Assembly: GCA_900547105.1 (NCBI GenBank)
Contig: URFL01000005.1
Span: 62,001 to 126,000, forward strand
Source: an uncultured Oscillospiraceae bacterium
GTDB lineage: Bacteria; Bacillota; Clostridia; Oscillospirales; Acutalibacteraceae
Length of the DNA stretch: 64,000 bases
Direction of reading: 5' to 3'
Of the stretch, positions 1 to 8,543 are shown in pieces; within the stretch, counting starts at the first letter, position 1; the number at the start of each line of letters is the position of its first letter. Under the pieces are notes generated by a model. The model made no database searches and was not told the origin of the DNA. It saw only the letters and a program-made list of their open reading frames with translations. Position numbers and translations under genes: made by a program.

Positions 1-736
1 ACTTCGCCTCAACACCCGTAATCGTGCCCGTGTTGACGCAGTTGCGGATAACCGATGCATCCGTTGTTCTTTCATCGCCCATTTTACCGACGATACCCGC
101 CACATTCTTGTCGCTTTCATCGGTAGCCGTAGCGGTGATCGAAGCGTTATTCACACAGTTTTCGATAACAGCTACTTTTTCTGCCTGCCAACCAGCCGTC
201 ACCAAACCGGCGATACCGCCCATATTGGCGTTGCCCGATTGGCTGGTTTCGATAGAACCGCTGACGGTGCAATTCGAGATGGTACCCCACAGCACCTCGC
301 CGACCAAACCGCCGACGCGCTGCTTTTCTGACTTAATATTTACATTTTCCAGCGTCAGATTTTTGATCGTACCGCCTTCCAGTTGCAGGAACATACCCGC
401 ACGATCCACCGGGCTATCGCCGGTATTGTCGATCGTCAGACCAATGATTTTGTGCCCGTTGCCGTCCAGCACGCCCCGGAACCCCTGGTTATAAGGCGAC
501 ACATTGGTGGGCCAATTTTCCGTCAGTGTGATGTCCTGCGTCAGCATCACTTTCAGATCCCGCTGCTTGCTAACAGTATTGGCAAACCAAAACAAATCGG
601 TTTCGTTTGCCAACTGGTAGACACCGTCAACCAGCTGCGGCGTGCTGTCCTCCGCGCTGACAGAAGCGAACCCGACCGGCAAACAAGTCACCAGCATGGC
701 GCACACCATCAGCAGAGATAGCCATCGTTTTTTCAT
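1..736 (-). CDS. Secreted GLUG-repeat protein (3' part outside window)
   Basis: The reading frame stays open from ATG at 736 to the window edge, giving about 245 N-terminal residues; the C-terminus is missing. Residues 1-28 form a Sec signal peptide (MKKRWLSLLM..., cleavage near VSA-ED). The mature part has beta-helix-like text: FRGVLDGNGHKIIGLTI near residue 88, then GLUG-type repeats GGLVGEVLWGTISNC (about 144), MGGIAGLV and NVAGIVGK, each followed by a conserved NC. GLUG repeats are known from bacterial cell-surface and adhesion-type proteins. AAAGGAGAG lies just upstream of the start and a strong promoter lies 60 nt further. The signal peptide is nearly identical to that of the gene at 1197-4694, so the two are paralogous at least in their 5' ends. 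Secretion is well supported; exact function is unknown. Confidence 0.8.
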   Translation of the reverse strand, partial: MKKRWLSLLMVCAMLVTCLPVGFASVSAEDSTPQLVDGVYQLANETDLFWFANTVSKQRDLKVMLTQDITLTENWPTNVSPYNQGFRGVLDGNGHKIIGLTIDNTGDSPVDRAGMFLQLEGGTIKNLTLENVNIKSEKQRVGGLVGEVLWGTISNCTVSGSIETSQSGNANMGGIAGLVTAGWQAEKVAVIENCVNNASITATATDESDKNVAGIVGKMGDERTTDASVIRNCVNTGTITGVEAK

Positions 737-798
737 AGCGTTCTCTCCTTTTTCCATTTTGGATGAAGATCATGCTTCGTCTTTCATCCATTTAATCA

Positions 799-828
799 AT
801 TATATAAAAAACACACAAAGTGTGTCAA
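799..828 (-). promoter_or_regulatory. Sigma-A promoter of the GLUG protein gene
   Basis: Minus strand: TTGACA (828-823), 18-nt spacer, TATAAT (804-799). Both hexamers are perfect matches to consensus. Confidence 0.8.
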
Positions 829-990
829 GGAAGGATACCGGCAAAATACAAAAATCTGATTGGTTTTACAAACTTTTGAGGCTTCCAATGACAAATTGAT
901 TGTTTTTGCAATATGACTCGCCATTTTATCTCCATCCAAAGAAATAAAATGGCTGCTTTTGACCAGTGTAGAGCAATTAGCAACGAAAAT

Positions 991-1024
991 GCCCCCGGTC
1001 GGGAGAGATCTCCCAGCCGGGGGC
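991..1024 (-). terminator. Intrinsic terminator after the small peptide gene
   Basis: Stem GCCCCCGG / CCGGGGGC with an inner GGGAGA / TCTCCC stem. On the minus strand it is followed by ATTTTCG. It ends the transcript of 4694-1050. Confidence 0.65.
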
Positions 1025-1049
1025 ATTCCATAGCAACCATATCTGGCGA

Positions 1050-1181
1050 TTATTCGCCTTCCAACGAGCCGTCTTCCTTGCCGTTATCCGGGATATTGGG
1101 GTCCGTACCGCTCATATCGCAAATATCCTCGAACACGAAACGTTCCACATCCACTTGAGGCTCTTCATATATCTTTTTCAT
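1050..1181 (-). CDS. 43-residue acidic peptide of unknown function
   Basis: A short ORF below usual gene-calling length, starting at ATG 1181 and ending at TAA 1050. The start has a clear AAAGGAG ribosome binding site about 9 nt upstream. The peptide begins MKKIYEEPQVDVERFVFED, then has one cysteine (IC), and a glycine/asparagine/acid-rich tail ending LEGE. It starts 15 nt after the stop of the large secreted protein and is followed by a terminator, so the two are co-transcribed. From memory, short proteins of the form MKKxYExPxVEV..F..EDI occur often in Clostridia beside secreted or surface proteins; that is recall, not a search. No signal peptide or membrane segment is seen. It could be a peptide signal, a partner of the secreted protein or a RiPP-like precursor; none of these is proven. 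Confidence 0.65.
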   Translation of the reverse strand: MKKIYEEPQVDVERFVFEDICDMSGTDPNIPDNGKEDGSLEGE

Positions 1182-1196
1182 CAGCGTCACTCTCCT

Positions 1197-4100
1197 TTAC
1201 TCAGCAAACGGCTGAATATCCGTCGTTGCGTTTTCGCCCGTTGTTACCATCGCATACTCCGAGCTAAAGATAACAGATCCATCATTCAGCACCGCATAAG
1301 CGCGCGCTACGCGCGTTCTGCCGTCTACGATATTCAGCAGACTGATCATATACTGCTTGTTGGCAGCCGTAGAGCTGGAAACCACTTGAATGTATTGGCT
1401 GCTGCTAAGATCATCCACGCCGGTCAACGCCTCCAATCTATCGACTTTATTGCTGAAGATCACACCGTATTCTTGGACGGCTGCATCATTTGGGATCGAG
1501 GTTTGCGCGATCACGGTGAAAATCGATTTTCCGTTGTCACCGCGCTTGATGGCAGCCTGCTGCAGCACCACATCAGCCGTGATTGCTTCTGTGCTCTCGC
1601 CCTCGTACACCACGCCGATGGTGTTGTTGCCGCTGACATAGAAGGTATAGCTGGTTTTGCCAAAGCCCACTTTGGTGCCGTCCAGCAGCCAATAGGCCAC
1701 CGTTTTGTCGGACACGGATACAGTCACGCCCTGGTCAAACACCAGATTTTCATAGGTTTCCAAAGCGCTTCCGTTGGATGCGACGGCAATGTCGTTGCCA
1801 TGATGATCGCTATCTTTTGCCAGCGTATAAGCATCTGTGTCGTCTTTGGCATAATAGGCAGTAATCTGCTGCGTTGTGCCATACAACGCTTCATCGTCCA
1901 ACTGATTGGCGAAGTTTTCCACTTCGGCATCCCATTTGTTAAACACATAGCCGTACATGGCAGGCACTTTGATAGAATAGATATAATCTGTAAACTGTTC
2001 ACTGATGGGGGTTGCTCCCTTGACAAAGGTGTGGCTGTCGAAGATCACATTATATTTGCCAACAAAATTGACGGTCACCGTTTGCAGTTTCACAATGCGG
2101 ATGTCTTCGTAGGTCACGGTATAAGCTTCAGCGGGTTTGTTTCCGTCTTGATCTTTAACCGTAACATATACACGCAGATTGTTCAGATTCTTCAGCGTAG
2201 CCATACGCTCCGCATCATTGGCATTCCCGTTGTTAATGACCTCAGCCATATTCAGGTTGAACAGTGCATAGCCATCAACCAAATCGTGCGCCGTCACACT
2301 GAATCCCACCTCAGTACCAGTGTCGCCACCCTGACGCACCACAAAGGCGCCGCCGACAATTTGATAAGCCGGGTTAGAAACTTTCACACCAAAGCGGATG
2401 TACATATTCGACAGGTCCTCTTTGGTAGGCTCGGACACACCGTTCAGCAAATCCAACGCCGGATCAATCAGATTGCTATTCTGCCAATCCGTGTTGGCTT
2501 CATCTTTGGTTGCTTCCATATTTACCATCTTGTTCCACGGAGCAAACTCGCTTTTCGCAACCGTTTCGCCCAGTACCAGATTGGCCATGGCCGCTTTAAC
2601 CTCGGTCATCATTTCGCTGATGTCCTGCAGCGGGGCAGTATCACCATTGGCAACCAGCTCTGCCACCTTGGTTTGATATTGCTGTTTCACCTTTGCTTCC
2701 GCGCCGTTCACATACACATCTTTGCTGAAATCGAACACATTTTCCAGCTGCTCGACCATTACCTGACGAGTGTTGTCGACAATTTGGATATCCGACACCG
2801 TTACGTCTGCACTTTTCAGTTGGTTTTTTGCCATACGCATCTGGGTGATATAGTGCAGCACATCGCGAACATCGTCGTTATCGTTGTTGGTTCTTGCACG
2901 ATAGAGGTACACGCCCTGTGCCACCTTGGCACCATCTTTACCCCACTGGCCGTCTTTTTCGGACGGAGTCAGCGGAATGGTCACAATCGCTTCCGTTTTA
3001 TCACCGTCGGGAATCTCTTGCAGATTCACATACCAGCCATACACATGCTCACCGCCGGTGGTGTGGCGCAGTTCAATCAGATAATCGTTATCAAAGCCGG
3101 AGGCTTTCAGCGATGCTTTTGTGGTGGTCAGTTTCAGCTGCAGCGCATAATTGTTCAAATCGCCGTACAAATGCACGCCATTGTTATCGTTGGCCACGCC
3201 GCCCATGTTCATCCAGTCGGCTCCGCCGCTCAGAGTGCTGTCATCCGGCCCATACAGTGCCACCGCTTTGCTGTGATCTTCAAACTGCGTATCCGTCGTT
3301 TTGGCAGCTTGCAGCGCGGTCAACAATGCGACCCAATCGTCGTTATCCGCTGCCAGTGCCTGTTTCGCGTCAGCCAGCGCGGTAGCAAAATCGCCACCGG
3401 TTGTGTACAGATAGTTGTCGGAGGCATCCACCGCTTCCTGCAGCAAATCGCGCGACAAGTCCACAATGCGCACTTTGGAAATAGCCATTTGCAGCGCCAG
3501 TCCCTGCTTATCGCTTTTGCGCTCAGCAATCATGTTCAACTGCATCGCGTTGGTCGGATCCCATTTATCCTTATCGTTTTCGGTCATTGCCGACAGCGGC
3601 CACGCCATGTGCAGGGTGTTGCCATCAATCGTAAAGTAGTCTTTTTCGGAATCCTGCCGATTGGCCAAATGCAGATACGTCCATCCCGGTTCGCTGTTGC
3701 TGCCGGTGTCTTGGTTTTTATAAGAACGCAGCCGGAAATAAATTTGGCTCAGCTCGCTCCACGCCTCTTCCGCCGTGTTCGCGCCCAAATCGGTAAAGGT
3801 AAAGTCAGCCTTCAACACATAATTGGGATTCAATCTGTTCGCCGCCGAACCGGACACATCGATACCCGTGCCACCGCTGGAATGGTCGCCGGTAGCGCCA
3901 TCCGCTACGCGGCTCCAGTCAAAGCCGAAGTTGTTGGTGGTTTCGGTTTTGATCGGCGTATTCCAATAAAACTGGGTCACCAGTTCTTCTTGACCAATCA
4001 CCAGCGATTGCTCGCCAAAGGTGATATTGACGCCTTTGCTGCCCCATTCGTTTTCGGCAAAAGAGCCATTACTGCCGGTAATTTGTTTGTAGCGATCGTT

Positions 4101-4694
4101 CAACAAGCTGTGCAGGTCATTATACACCAACACTTCTACCCGTCCAAGCGTGGTTCTTGCTGCGAGAGGCACCGCCGTTTGGCTGTTCCACACCCATGTG
4201 CCATCCGATTGCTTCACAAACGCTGCCGTGGACAAAATTTGTACAGCCCCGGTCAGCTCTTTGCCATCCGCATCTTTCAGCGTCACACGCGGCGTGCGAA
4301 TGTACGGCAACCAGTCCGATTCCGTAATTGTGGCTTTGCTGTCCTCTTTGTTAGCGTCCGGCAACGCCGCTTTCAGCGCATCCGTCAACTGCTCCGCCAG
4401 TTTGGATGAAGCGTCATCCTCGTGCAACGTCAGCTGGAACCGGACATACACATCGTGTTTTCCGTATTTTGTCATATCTACGCTTTGCTTGAGGCTTTCG
4501 TTTTTCAGAAAATAGCCCCACTGCATCGCGTGACCTTTCTGCGGATTGCTATTGCCATCGGTCAGTTTGATCGTAGCCGTGCCGGTGGTGGGCACAGCGC
4601 TTTCGCCCTCCGCGCCGGCGGTCAGAAACCCTACCGGCAAACAGGTTGCCAGCATGGTGCATACCATCAGCAGGGATAGCCATCGTTTTTTCAT
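1197..4694 (-). CDS. Large secreted multidomain protein, function unknown
   Basis: 1165 residues with an N-terminal signal peptide (MKKRWLSLLMVCTMLATCLP..., cleavage near AGA-EG). ATG at 4694 is preceded by AAAAGGAGAGAG. No LPXTG, SLH or dockerin is visible. The body is acidic, poor in cysteine, and reads as several beta-rich modules. Residues about 430-475 and 660-720 contain alanine-rich helical spacers (DFATALADAKQALAADNDD). The region near residues 895-950 (VTVNFVGKYNVIFDSHTF) resembles cell-wall-type beta-grasp repeats. The last 130 residues (SIFTVIAQTSIPND ... ARAYAVLNDGSVIFSSEYA) look like a C-terminal domain often seen in clostridial surface proteins. A glycan-binding surface role is inference. 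The small peptide gene follows in the same operon. Confidence 0.85.
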   Translation of the reverse strand: MKKRWLSLLMVCTMLATCLPVGFLTAGAEGESAVPTTGTATIKLTDGNSNPQKGHAMQWGYFLKNESLKQSVDMTKYGKHDVYVRFQLTLHEDDASSKLAEQLTDALKAALPDANKEDSKATITESDWLPYIRTPRVTLKDADGKELTGAVQILSTAAFVKQSDGTWVWNSQTAVPLAARTTLGRVEVLVYNDLHSLLNDRYKQITGSNGSFAENEWGSKGVNITFGEQSLVIGQEELVTQFYWNTPIKTETTNNFGFDWSRVADGATGDHSSGGTGIDVSGSAANRLNPNYVLKADFTFTDLGANTAEEAWSELSQIYFRLRSYKNQDTGSNSEPGWTYLHLANRQDSEKDYFTIDGNTLHMAWPLSAMTENDKDKWDPTNAMQLNMIAERKSDKQGLALQMAISKVRIVDLSRDLLQEAVDASDNYLYTTGGDFATALADAKQALAADNDDWVALLTALQAAKTTDTQFEDHSKAVALYGPDDSTLSGGADWMNMGGVANDNNGVHLYGDLNNYALQLKLTTTKASLKASGFDNDYLIELRHTTGGEHVYGWYVNLQEIPDGDKTEAIVTIPLTPSEKDGQWGKDGAKVAQGVYLYRARTNNDNDDVRDVLHYITQMRMAKNQLKSADVTVSDIQIVDNTRQVMVEQLENVFDFSKDVYVNGAEAKVKQQYQTKVAELVANGDTAPLQDISEMMTEVKAAMANLVLGETVAKSEFAPWNKMVNMEATKDEANTDWQNSNLIDPALDLLNGVSEPTKEDLSNMYIRFGVKVSNPAYQIVGGAFVVRQGGDTGTEVGFSVTAHDLVDGYALFNLNMAEVINNGNANDAERMATLKNLNNLRVYVTVKDQDGNKPAEAYTVTYEDIRIVKLQTVTVNFVGKYNVIFDSHTFVKGATPISEQFTDYIYSIKVPAMYGYVFNKWDAEVENFANQLDDEALYGTTQQITAYYAKDDTDAYTLAKDSDHHGNDIAVASNGSALETYENLVFDQGVTVSVSDKTVAYWLLDGTKVGFGKTSYTFYVSGNNTIGVVYEGESTEAITADVVLQQAAIKRGDNGKSIFTVIAQTSIPNDAAVQEYGVIFSNKVDRLEALTGVDDLSSSQYIQVVSSSTAANKQYMISLLNIVDGRTRVARAYAVLNDGSVIFSSEYAMVTTGENATTDIQPFAE

Positions 4695-4766
4695 ACTGCT
4701 CTCTCCTTTTCGTGAATCTCCTTTTTCCGTTGCAACGCGGATGCGCCCGCGTTACTTACAACCTTG

Positions 4767-4796
4767 ATTATATCACGGCTAATTATAGCCTGTCAA
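4767..4796 (-). promoter_or_regulatory. Sigma-A promoter of the large secreted protein gene
   Basis: Minus strand: TTGACA (4796-4791), 18-nt spacer, TATAAT (4772-4767). The geometry is identical to the promoter of the paralogous gene at 828-799. Confidence 0.8.
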
Positions 4797-4917
4797 GAAT
4801 GCCCGATTGTAAAAATAGCCAATATGCATTTCCGATTTTATAGCGTTATACATAGTTTCACCAAGCAATACTTTCCCACCTCATCCGTCGCGGCTATGCA
4901 GTTTTTATGACAAACGC

Positions 4918-5079
4918 AAAAAACCGGTACCATCAGACGATGGTACCGGTGGAACAAGCGAGGGGATAAGCCGAGAGCAATGGATTATCCCCGAAAGGAG
5001 AAAGAAGATAGTGTATGTCCCGCGTTCCGTTGAGCAGACGGAACGCAGCCTATTCGCCTAACCATAACGAACAGGTTCA
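4918..5079 (-). ncRNA. Candidate structured small RNA, about 160 nt
   Basis: No convincing ORF lies here, but four successive hairpins occur within 160 nt. In minus-strand order they are CCTGTTCG/CGAATAGG (5075-5049), GCGTTCCGT/ACGGAACGC with a 7-nt loop (5046-5022), GGGGATAA/TTATCCCC (4992-4962), and a perfect 12-bp terminator stem at 4950-4923 followed by six U. A promoter-like TGGACA-18-TATAGT lies just upstream at 5114-5085. Promoter, structure and terminator together define an independent transcript between pflB and the secreted-protein gene. It matches no RNA family I recognise. An untranslated leader of the secreted gene is less likely because that gene has its own strong promoter after the terminator. 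Confidence 0.45.
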
Positions 5080-5084
5080 TTTAT

Positions 5085-5114
5085 ACTATACCCGATGGAA
5101 CGCTCGGTTGTCCA
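5085..5114 (-). promoter_or_regulatory. Promoter-like site for the candidate small RNA
   Basis: Minus strand TGGACA (5114-5109), 18-nt spacer, TATAGT (5090-5085). Each hexamer has one mismatch to consensus. The rest of 5115-5370 shows nothing else I can interpret. Confidence 0.45.
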
Positions 5115-5370
5115 TTGCGCAGATTGATTAAAACCTTGCAGATTTTGATATTATCGCTTTTTATCCGCCGGTTGTGGCGGCATAATCGCCCTTGGCGCGG
5201 GCAATATAATGGCAAAATGGCTTTCCGTCTCCCGCCGAAAGTTAGCGGCAGCTTCAACAATATTTCCATTTTTTCTCCCCTTTTCAAACCGGTTTTATAC
5301 GGCTGCGTTCACCGCTTTTTGAGCCGGAGAAAAAGCACCGGAAAAACCGCAAAAAATGTGTCGAAAGCCA

Positions 5371-5399
5371 TTGACTTTTAAGAGGGCAATCGGTATGAT
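5371..5399 (+). promoter_or_regulatory. Promoter of pflB
   Basis: TTGACT, 17-nt spacer, TATGAT, ending 72 nt before the pflB start. Confidence 0.7.
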
Positions 5400-5471
5400 A
5401 AATGCATAAAGAAGACAAAAATGGTCCACTTTATCCGGTGAACCAAACACGCAAAGTCAAGGAGGAAAACT

Positions 5472-7667
5472 ATGGAAAACCCCATCAATGTACGCGACTT
5501 TATTGTCAACAACTATACCCCTTACGAGGGCGATGATTCGTTTTTGGCGGGTCCCACCCCCAAAACCGAAAAATTGTTTGCACAGGTGAAAGAGCTGATG
5601 GAAAAGGAGCGTCAGGCCGGCGGCGTGCTGGATATTGACGAGCATACCATTTCCACCGTTTCGGCACACGAAGCGGGCTATATCGACCGCGATCTGGAAG
5701 AGATCGTTGGTTTGCAAACCGATGCGCCGCTGAAACGCGCCATCATCCCCTTTGGCGGCATCCGCATGGTGCGCAGCTCGCTGAAAGCGTATGATCGCGA
5801 GATGGACCCCGAAGTGGAGAAAATCTTCACCTATCGCAAAACTCACAACGACGGTGTGTTTGATTGCTACACTGACGAGATGAAAAAAGCCCGCCACACC
5901 GGCATCATCACCGGTTTGCCGGACGCTTACGGCCGCGGCCGCATCATCGGCGACTATCGCCGCGTGGCGCTGTACGGCGTGGATTTCCTGATCGAGCAGA
6001 AAAAGCAAGCCAAGGTGCGCGTGGGCGCGGCACCGCGGCTGCACGGCGAAGAGATTCGCGAGCTGGAAGAGCTGTCGGATCAGATCCGTGCGCTGGAAGA
6101 GTTGAAAGTCATGGCGGCAAAATACGGCTATGACATCTCCCGCCCCGCCGAGGACTTCAAAGAAGCGGTGCAGTGGGTGTACTTCGGTTATCTGGGCGCA
6201 GTCAAAGAGCAGAACGGCGCGGCGATGAGCCTTGGCCGTGTGTCCACCTTCCTCGATATCTACGCCGAGCGCGATCTGCAGAGCGGCAAACGCACCGAGA
6301 GCGAGATTCAGGAGATCGTGGATTCCTTCGTGATGAAACTGCGCATGGTGCGGTTCCTGCGCACCCCCGCGTATGACGAGCTGTTCTCCGGCGACCCGAC
6401 CTGGGTCACCGAATCCATCGGCGGTATGGGTTTGGACGGCCGCACCATGGTCACCAAAACCTCGTTCCGCTTCCTGCACACGCTGGTCAACCTCGGTCCG
6501 GCTCCCGAACCCAACATGACCATTCTGTGGAGCTCCAAGCTGCCGGAAAACTTCAAAAAATTCTGCGCGCGCATTTCCATCGAAACCTCGTCCATCCAGT
6601 ATGAGAACGACGATCTGATGCGGGCGAAGTTCGGCGATGATTACGGCATTGCCTGCTGCGTCAGCGCGATGCGCATCGGCAAACAGATGCAGTTCTTCGG
6701 CGCGCGCGCCAACCTTGCCAAAGCGCTGCTGTACGCCATCAACGGCGGCCGCGACGAGAAAACCGGCGATCAGATCGCGCCGGCGTTCCCGCCCATCACC
6801 GACGATGTGTTGGATTACGACAAGGTGTACAAGAACTACGACAAGATGTGCGACTGGCTCGCCGGCTTGTATATCAACACGCTGAACATCATCCACTATA
6901 TGCACGACAAATATGCGTATGAAAAGCTGGAGATGGCGCTGCACGATGAAGACATTGTGCGCACCTCGGCTTGCGGCATTGCGGGCTTCAGCGTGGTGGT
7001 GGACAGCCTGTCCGCTATCAAATACGCCAAGGTGAAACCCATCCGCGACGACAGCGGTCTGGTGGTCGATTACGAGATCGAAGGCGACTATCCGGCGTTC
7101 GGCAACAACGATCCCCGCGTGGACGAGATCGCCTGCCAAGTGGTGGAGCGCTTTATGGAGAAGCTGTCCACCCACCACACCTATCGCCACTCCAAACCCA
7201 CCCTGTCGATCTTGACCATCACCTCCAATGTGGTGTACGGCAAAAAGACCGGCAACACTCCCGATGGTCGCCGGGCGGGCGAACCGTTTGCGCCGGGTGC
7301 CAACCCGATGCACAAACGCGACACCAGCGGCTGCGTGGCATCGATGAAATCGGTCGCCAAGCTGTCGTATGACGCGGCGGAGGATGGTATTTCCTACACC
7401 TTCTCCATCGTTCCGGACGCGCTGGGCAAAACCAAAGACGAAAAGGTAGAAAATCTGGCGCACCTGCTGGACGGCTACTTTGACGAAACCGGTCACCACA
7501 TCAACGTGAACGTGCTCAACCGCGAAGTACTGCTGGACGCGATGGATCATCCGGAGCTGTATCCGCAGCTGACGGTGCGGGTATCCGGCTATGCGGTCAA
7601 CTTTGTCAAGCTGACCCGCGAGCAGCAGATGGATATCATCAACCGCACCTTCCACACCCGCTTCTAA
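5472..7667 (+). CDS. pflB: Formate acetyltransferase (pyruvate formate-lyase)
   Basis: 731 residues, close to the family length of 740-760. The enzyme converts pyruvate and CoA to acetyl-CoA and formate by a glycyl radical mechanism in anaerobic fermentation, in the cytoplasm. The active-site cysteine pair is in IACCVSAMRIGKQMQFFGAR (C395, C396). The radical glycine is in VRVSGYAVNFVKLTREQQ near the C-terminus (G706). The start has AAGGAGGAAAAC upstream. The activating enzyme gene follows 71 nt downstream, past a hairpin terminator. A full pflB-pflA pair and a dedicated promoter indicate a functional fermentative pathway. Confidence 0.97.
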   Translation: MENPINVRDFIVNNYTPYEGDDSFLAGPTPKTEKLFAQVKELMEKERQAGGVLDIDEHTISTVSAHEAGYIDRDLEEIVGLQTDAPLKRAIIPFGGIRMVRSSLKAYDREMDPEVEKIFTYRKTHNDGVFDCYTDEMKKARHTGIITGLPDAYGRGRIIGDYRRVALYGVDFLIEQKKQAKVRVGAAPRLHGEEIRELEELSDQIRALEELKVMAAKYGYDISRPAEDFKEAVQWVYFGYLGAVKEQNGAAMSLGRVSTFLDIYAERDLQSGKRTESEIQEIVDSFVMKLRMVRFLRTPAYDELFSGDPTWVTESIGGMGLDGRTMVTKTSFRFLHTLVNLGPAPEPNMTILWSSKLPENFKKFCARISIETSSIQYENDDLMRAKFGDDYGIACCVSAMRIGKQMQFFGARANLAKALLYAINGGRDEKTGDQIAPAFPPITDDVLDYDKVYKNYDKMCDWLAGLYINTLNIIHYMHDKYAYEKLEMALHDEDIVRTSACGIAGFSVVVDSLSAIKYAKVKPIRDDSGLVVDYEIEGDYPAFGNNDPRVDEIACQVVERFMEKLSTHHTYRHSKPTLSILTITSNVVYGKKTGNTPDGRRAGEPFAPGANPMHKRDTSGCVASMKSVAKLSYDAAEDGISYTFSIVPDALGKTKDEKVENLAHLLDGYFDETGHHINVNVLNREVLLDAMDHPELYPQLTVRVSGYAVNFVKLTREQQMDIINRTFHTRF

Positions 7668-7676
7668 TCACTGCCA

Positions 7677-7711
7677 AAAGCCCGCCCTCCGACGGTGGAG
7701 GACGGGCTTTT
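7677..7711 (+). terminator. Terminator between pflB and pflA
   Basis: Stem AAGCCCGCCCTCC / GGAGGACGGGCTT with a 6-nt loop and a T run. Because pflA begins 28 nt later with no room for a separate promoter, it probably acts as a partial terminator lowering pflA expression. Confidence 0.85.
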
Positions 7712-7738
7712 TCATTCCGGCGGAAAGGAGTCAGCCAT

Positions 7739-8479
7739 ATGTCTGACATGGCTATACGCGGACATTTTCATTCCAAAGAAACCTTTGGCACCGTGGACGG
7801 TCCCGGCATACGCTATGTGGCGTTTATGCAGGGGTGCCATCTGCGCTGTCTGTTTTGTCACAACCCCGATACATGGAACAGCGCCCACTATTCGTTTATG
7901 ATGTCGGTGGAGGAATTTGTGCAGGATGTGCTGTCCTATCGCCACTTCATCCGCACCGGCGGTGTCACCTTTTCGGGCGGCGAGCCTCTGTTGCAGCCGG
8001 ATTTTATCAGTGCCGCCATCGCCGCGCTGCACGAACAGGGCATCCACTGCGCGATTGACACCTGCGGATATTTTCCCTTCTCCCCCGCTTTGCCGGCGCT
8101 GCGCGAAGCGGATCTGCTGCTGCTGGATATCAAAGCGCTGGATCCCACGTTATGTCGCGAGATCACCGGGCAGGACAACGCCGGCGCGCTGCGCACACTG
8201 GCGCTGCGGGAAGAACTGCACAAGCCGGTGTGGATCCGGCATGTGCTGCTGCCGGGATACACGCTGCAGCGCGAGCGGCTGGAACAGCTGGCAGCGTTTT
8301 TGGCGCCGTACACCTGCATTGAGCAGGTGGAGCTGCTGCCGTTTCACAAAATGGGCGAGTTCAAATGGGAACAGCTGCAGCTGCCCTATCGGCTGAGCGA
8401 TGTACAGCCGCCTACATTCGATCAGGTGGACATGGCGCGAGAGATTTTTGCCCGCGCCGGACTGCCGGTTCACGGATAA
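7739..8479 (+). CDS. pflA: Pyruvate formate-lyase activating enzyme (radical SAM)
   Basis: 246 residues, the normal family size. The radical SAM cluster motif CxxxCxxC is at C33-C37-C40 (QGCHLRCLFCHN), after the family motif TFGTVDGPGIRYV. FSGGEPLLQ (SAM-binding GGE motif) follows near residue 79. The enzyme uses S-adenosylmethionine to generate the glycyl radical on PflB. ATG 7739 has GGAAAGGAG upstream; an in-frame ATG lies 9 nt further on. Its place directly after pflB is the usual order. Confidence 0.96.
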   Translation: MSDMAIRGHFHSKETFGTVDGPGIRYVAFMQGCHLRCLFCHNPDTWNSAHYSFMMSVEEFVQDVLSYRHFIRTGGVTFSGGEPLLQPDFISAAIAALHEQGIHCAIDTCGYFPFSPALPALREADLLLLDIKALDPTLCREITGQDNAGALRTLALREELHKPVWIRHVLLPGYTLQRERLEQLAAFLAPYTCIEQVELLPFHKMGEFKWEQLQLPYRLSDVQPPTFDQVDMAREIFARAGLPVHG

Positions 8480-8487
8480 CCGCATAG

Positions 8488-8531
8488 AAAAACCGCTCCG
8501 CTTTGTCGTTTGGCAAGGCGGGGCGGTTTTT
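8488..8531. terminator. Bidirectional terminator between convergent genes
   Basis: AAAAACCGCTCCGC ... GCGGGGCGGTTTTT stem with A and T runs on both sides, between the ends of pflA (plus) and the AI-2E family gene (minus). Confidence 0.85.
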
Positions 8532-8543
8532 GGTTGCAGCGGT

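Noticed and set aside
1155..4409. 1084-residue ORF on the plus strand
   Set aside because: It lies wholly antisense to the secreted-protein gene, which has signal peptide, ribosome site and promoter; composition is a GC/His/Arg-rich shadow.
4978..5080. Short minus-strand ORF (about 31 residues) in the small RNA region
   Set aside because: No ribosome site and its codons run through the stable hairpins; the RNA reading is preferred.
5457..7655. 732-residue minus-strand ORF
   Set aside because: Antisense to pflB with no ribosome site and biased His/Val/Arg composition.
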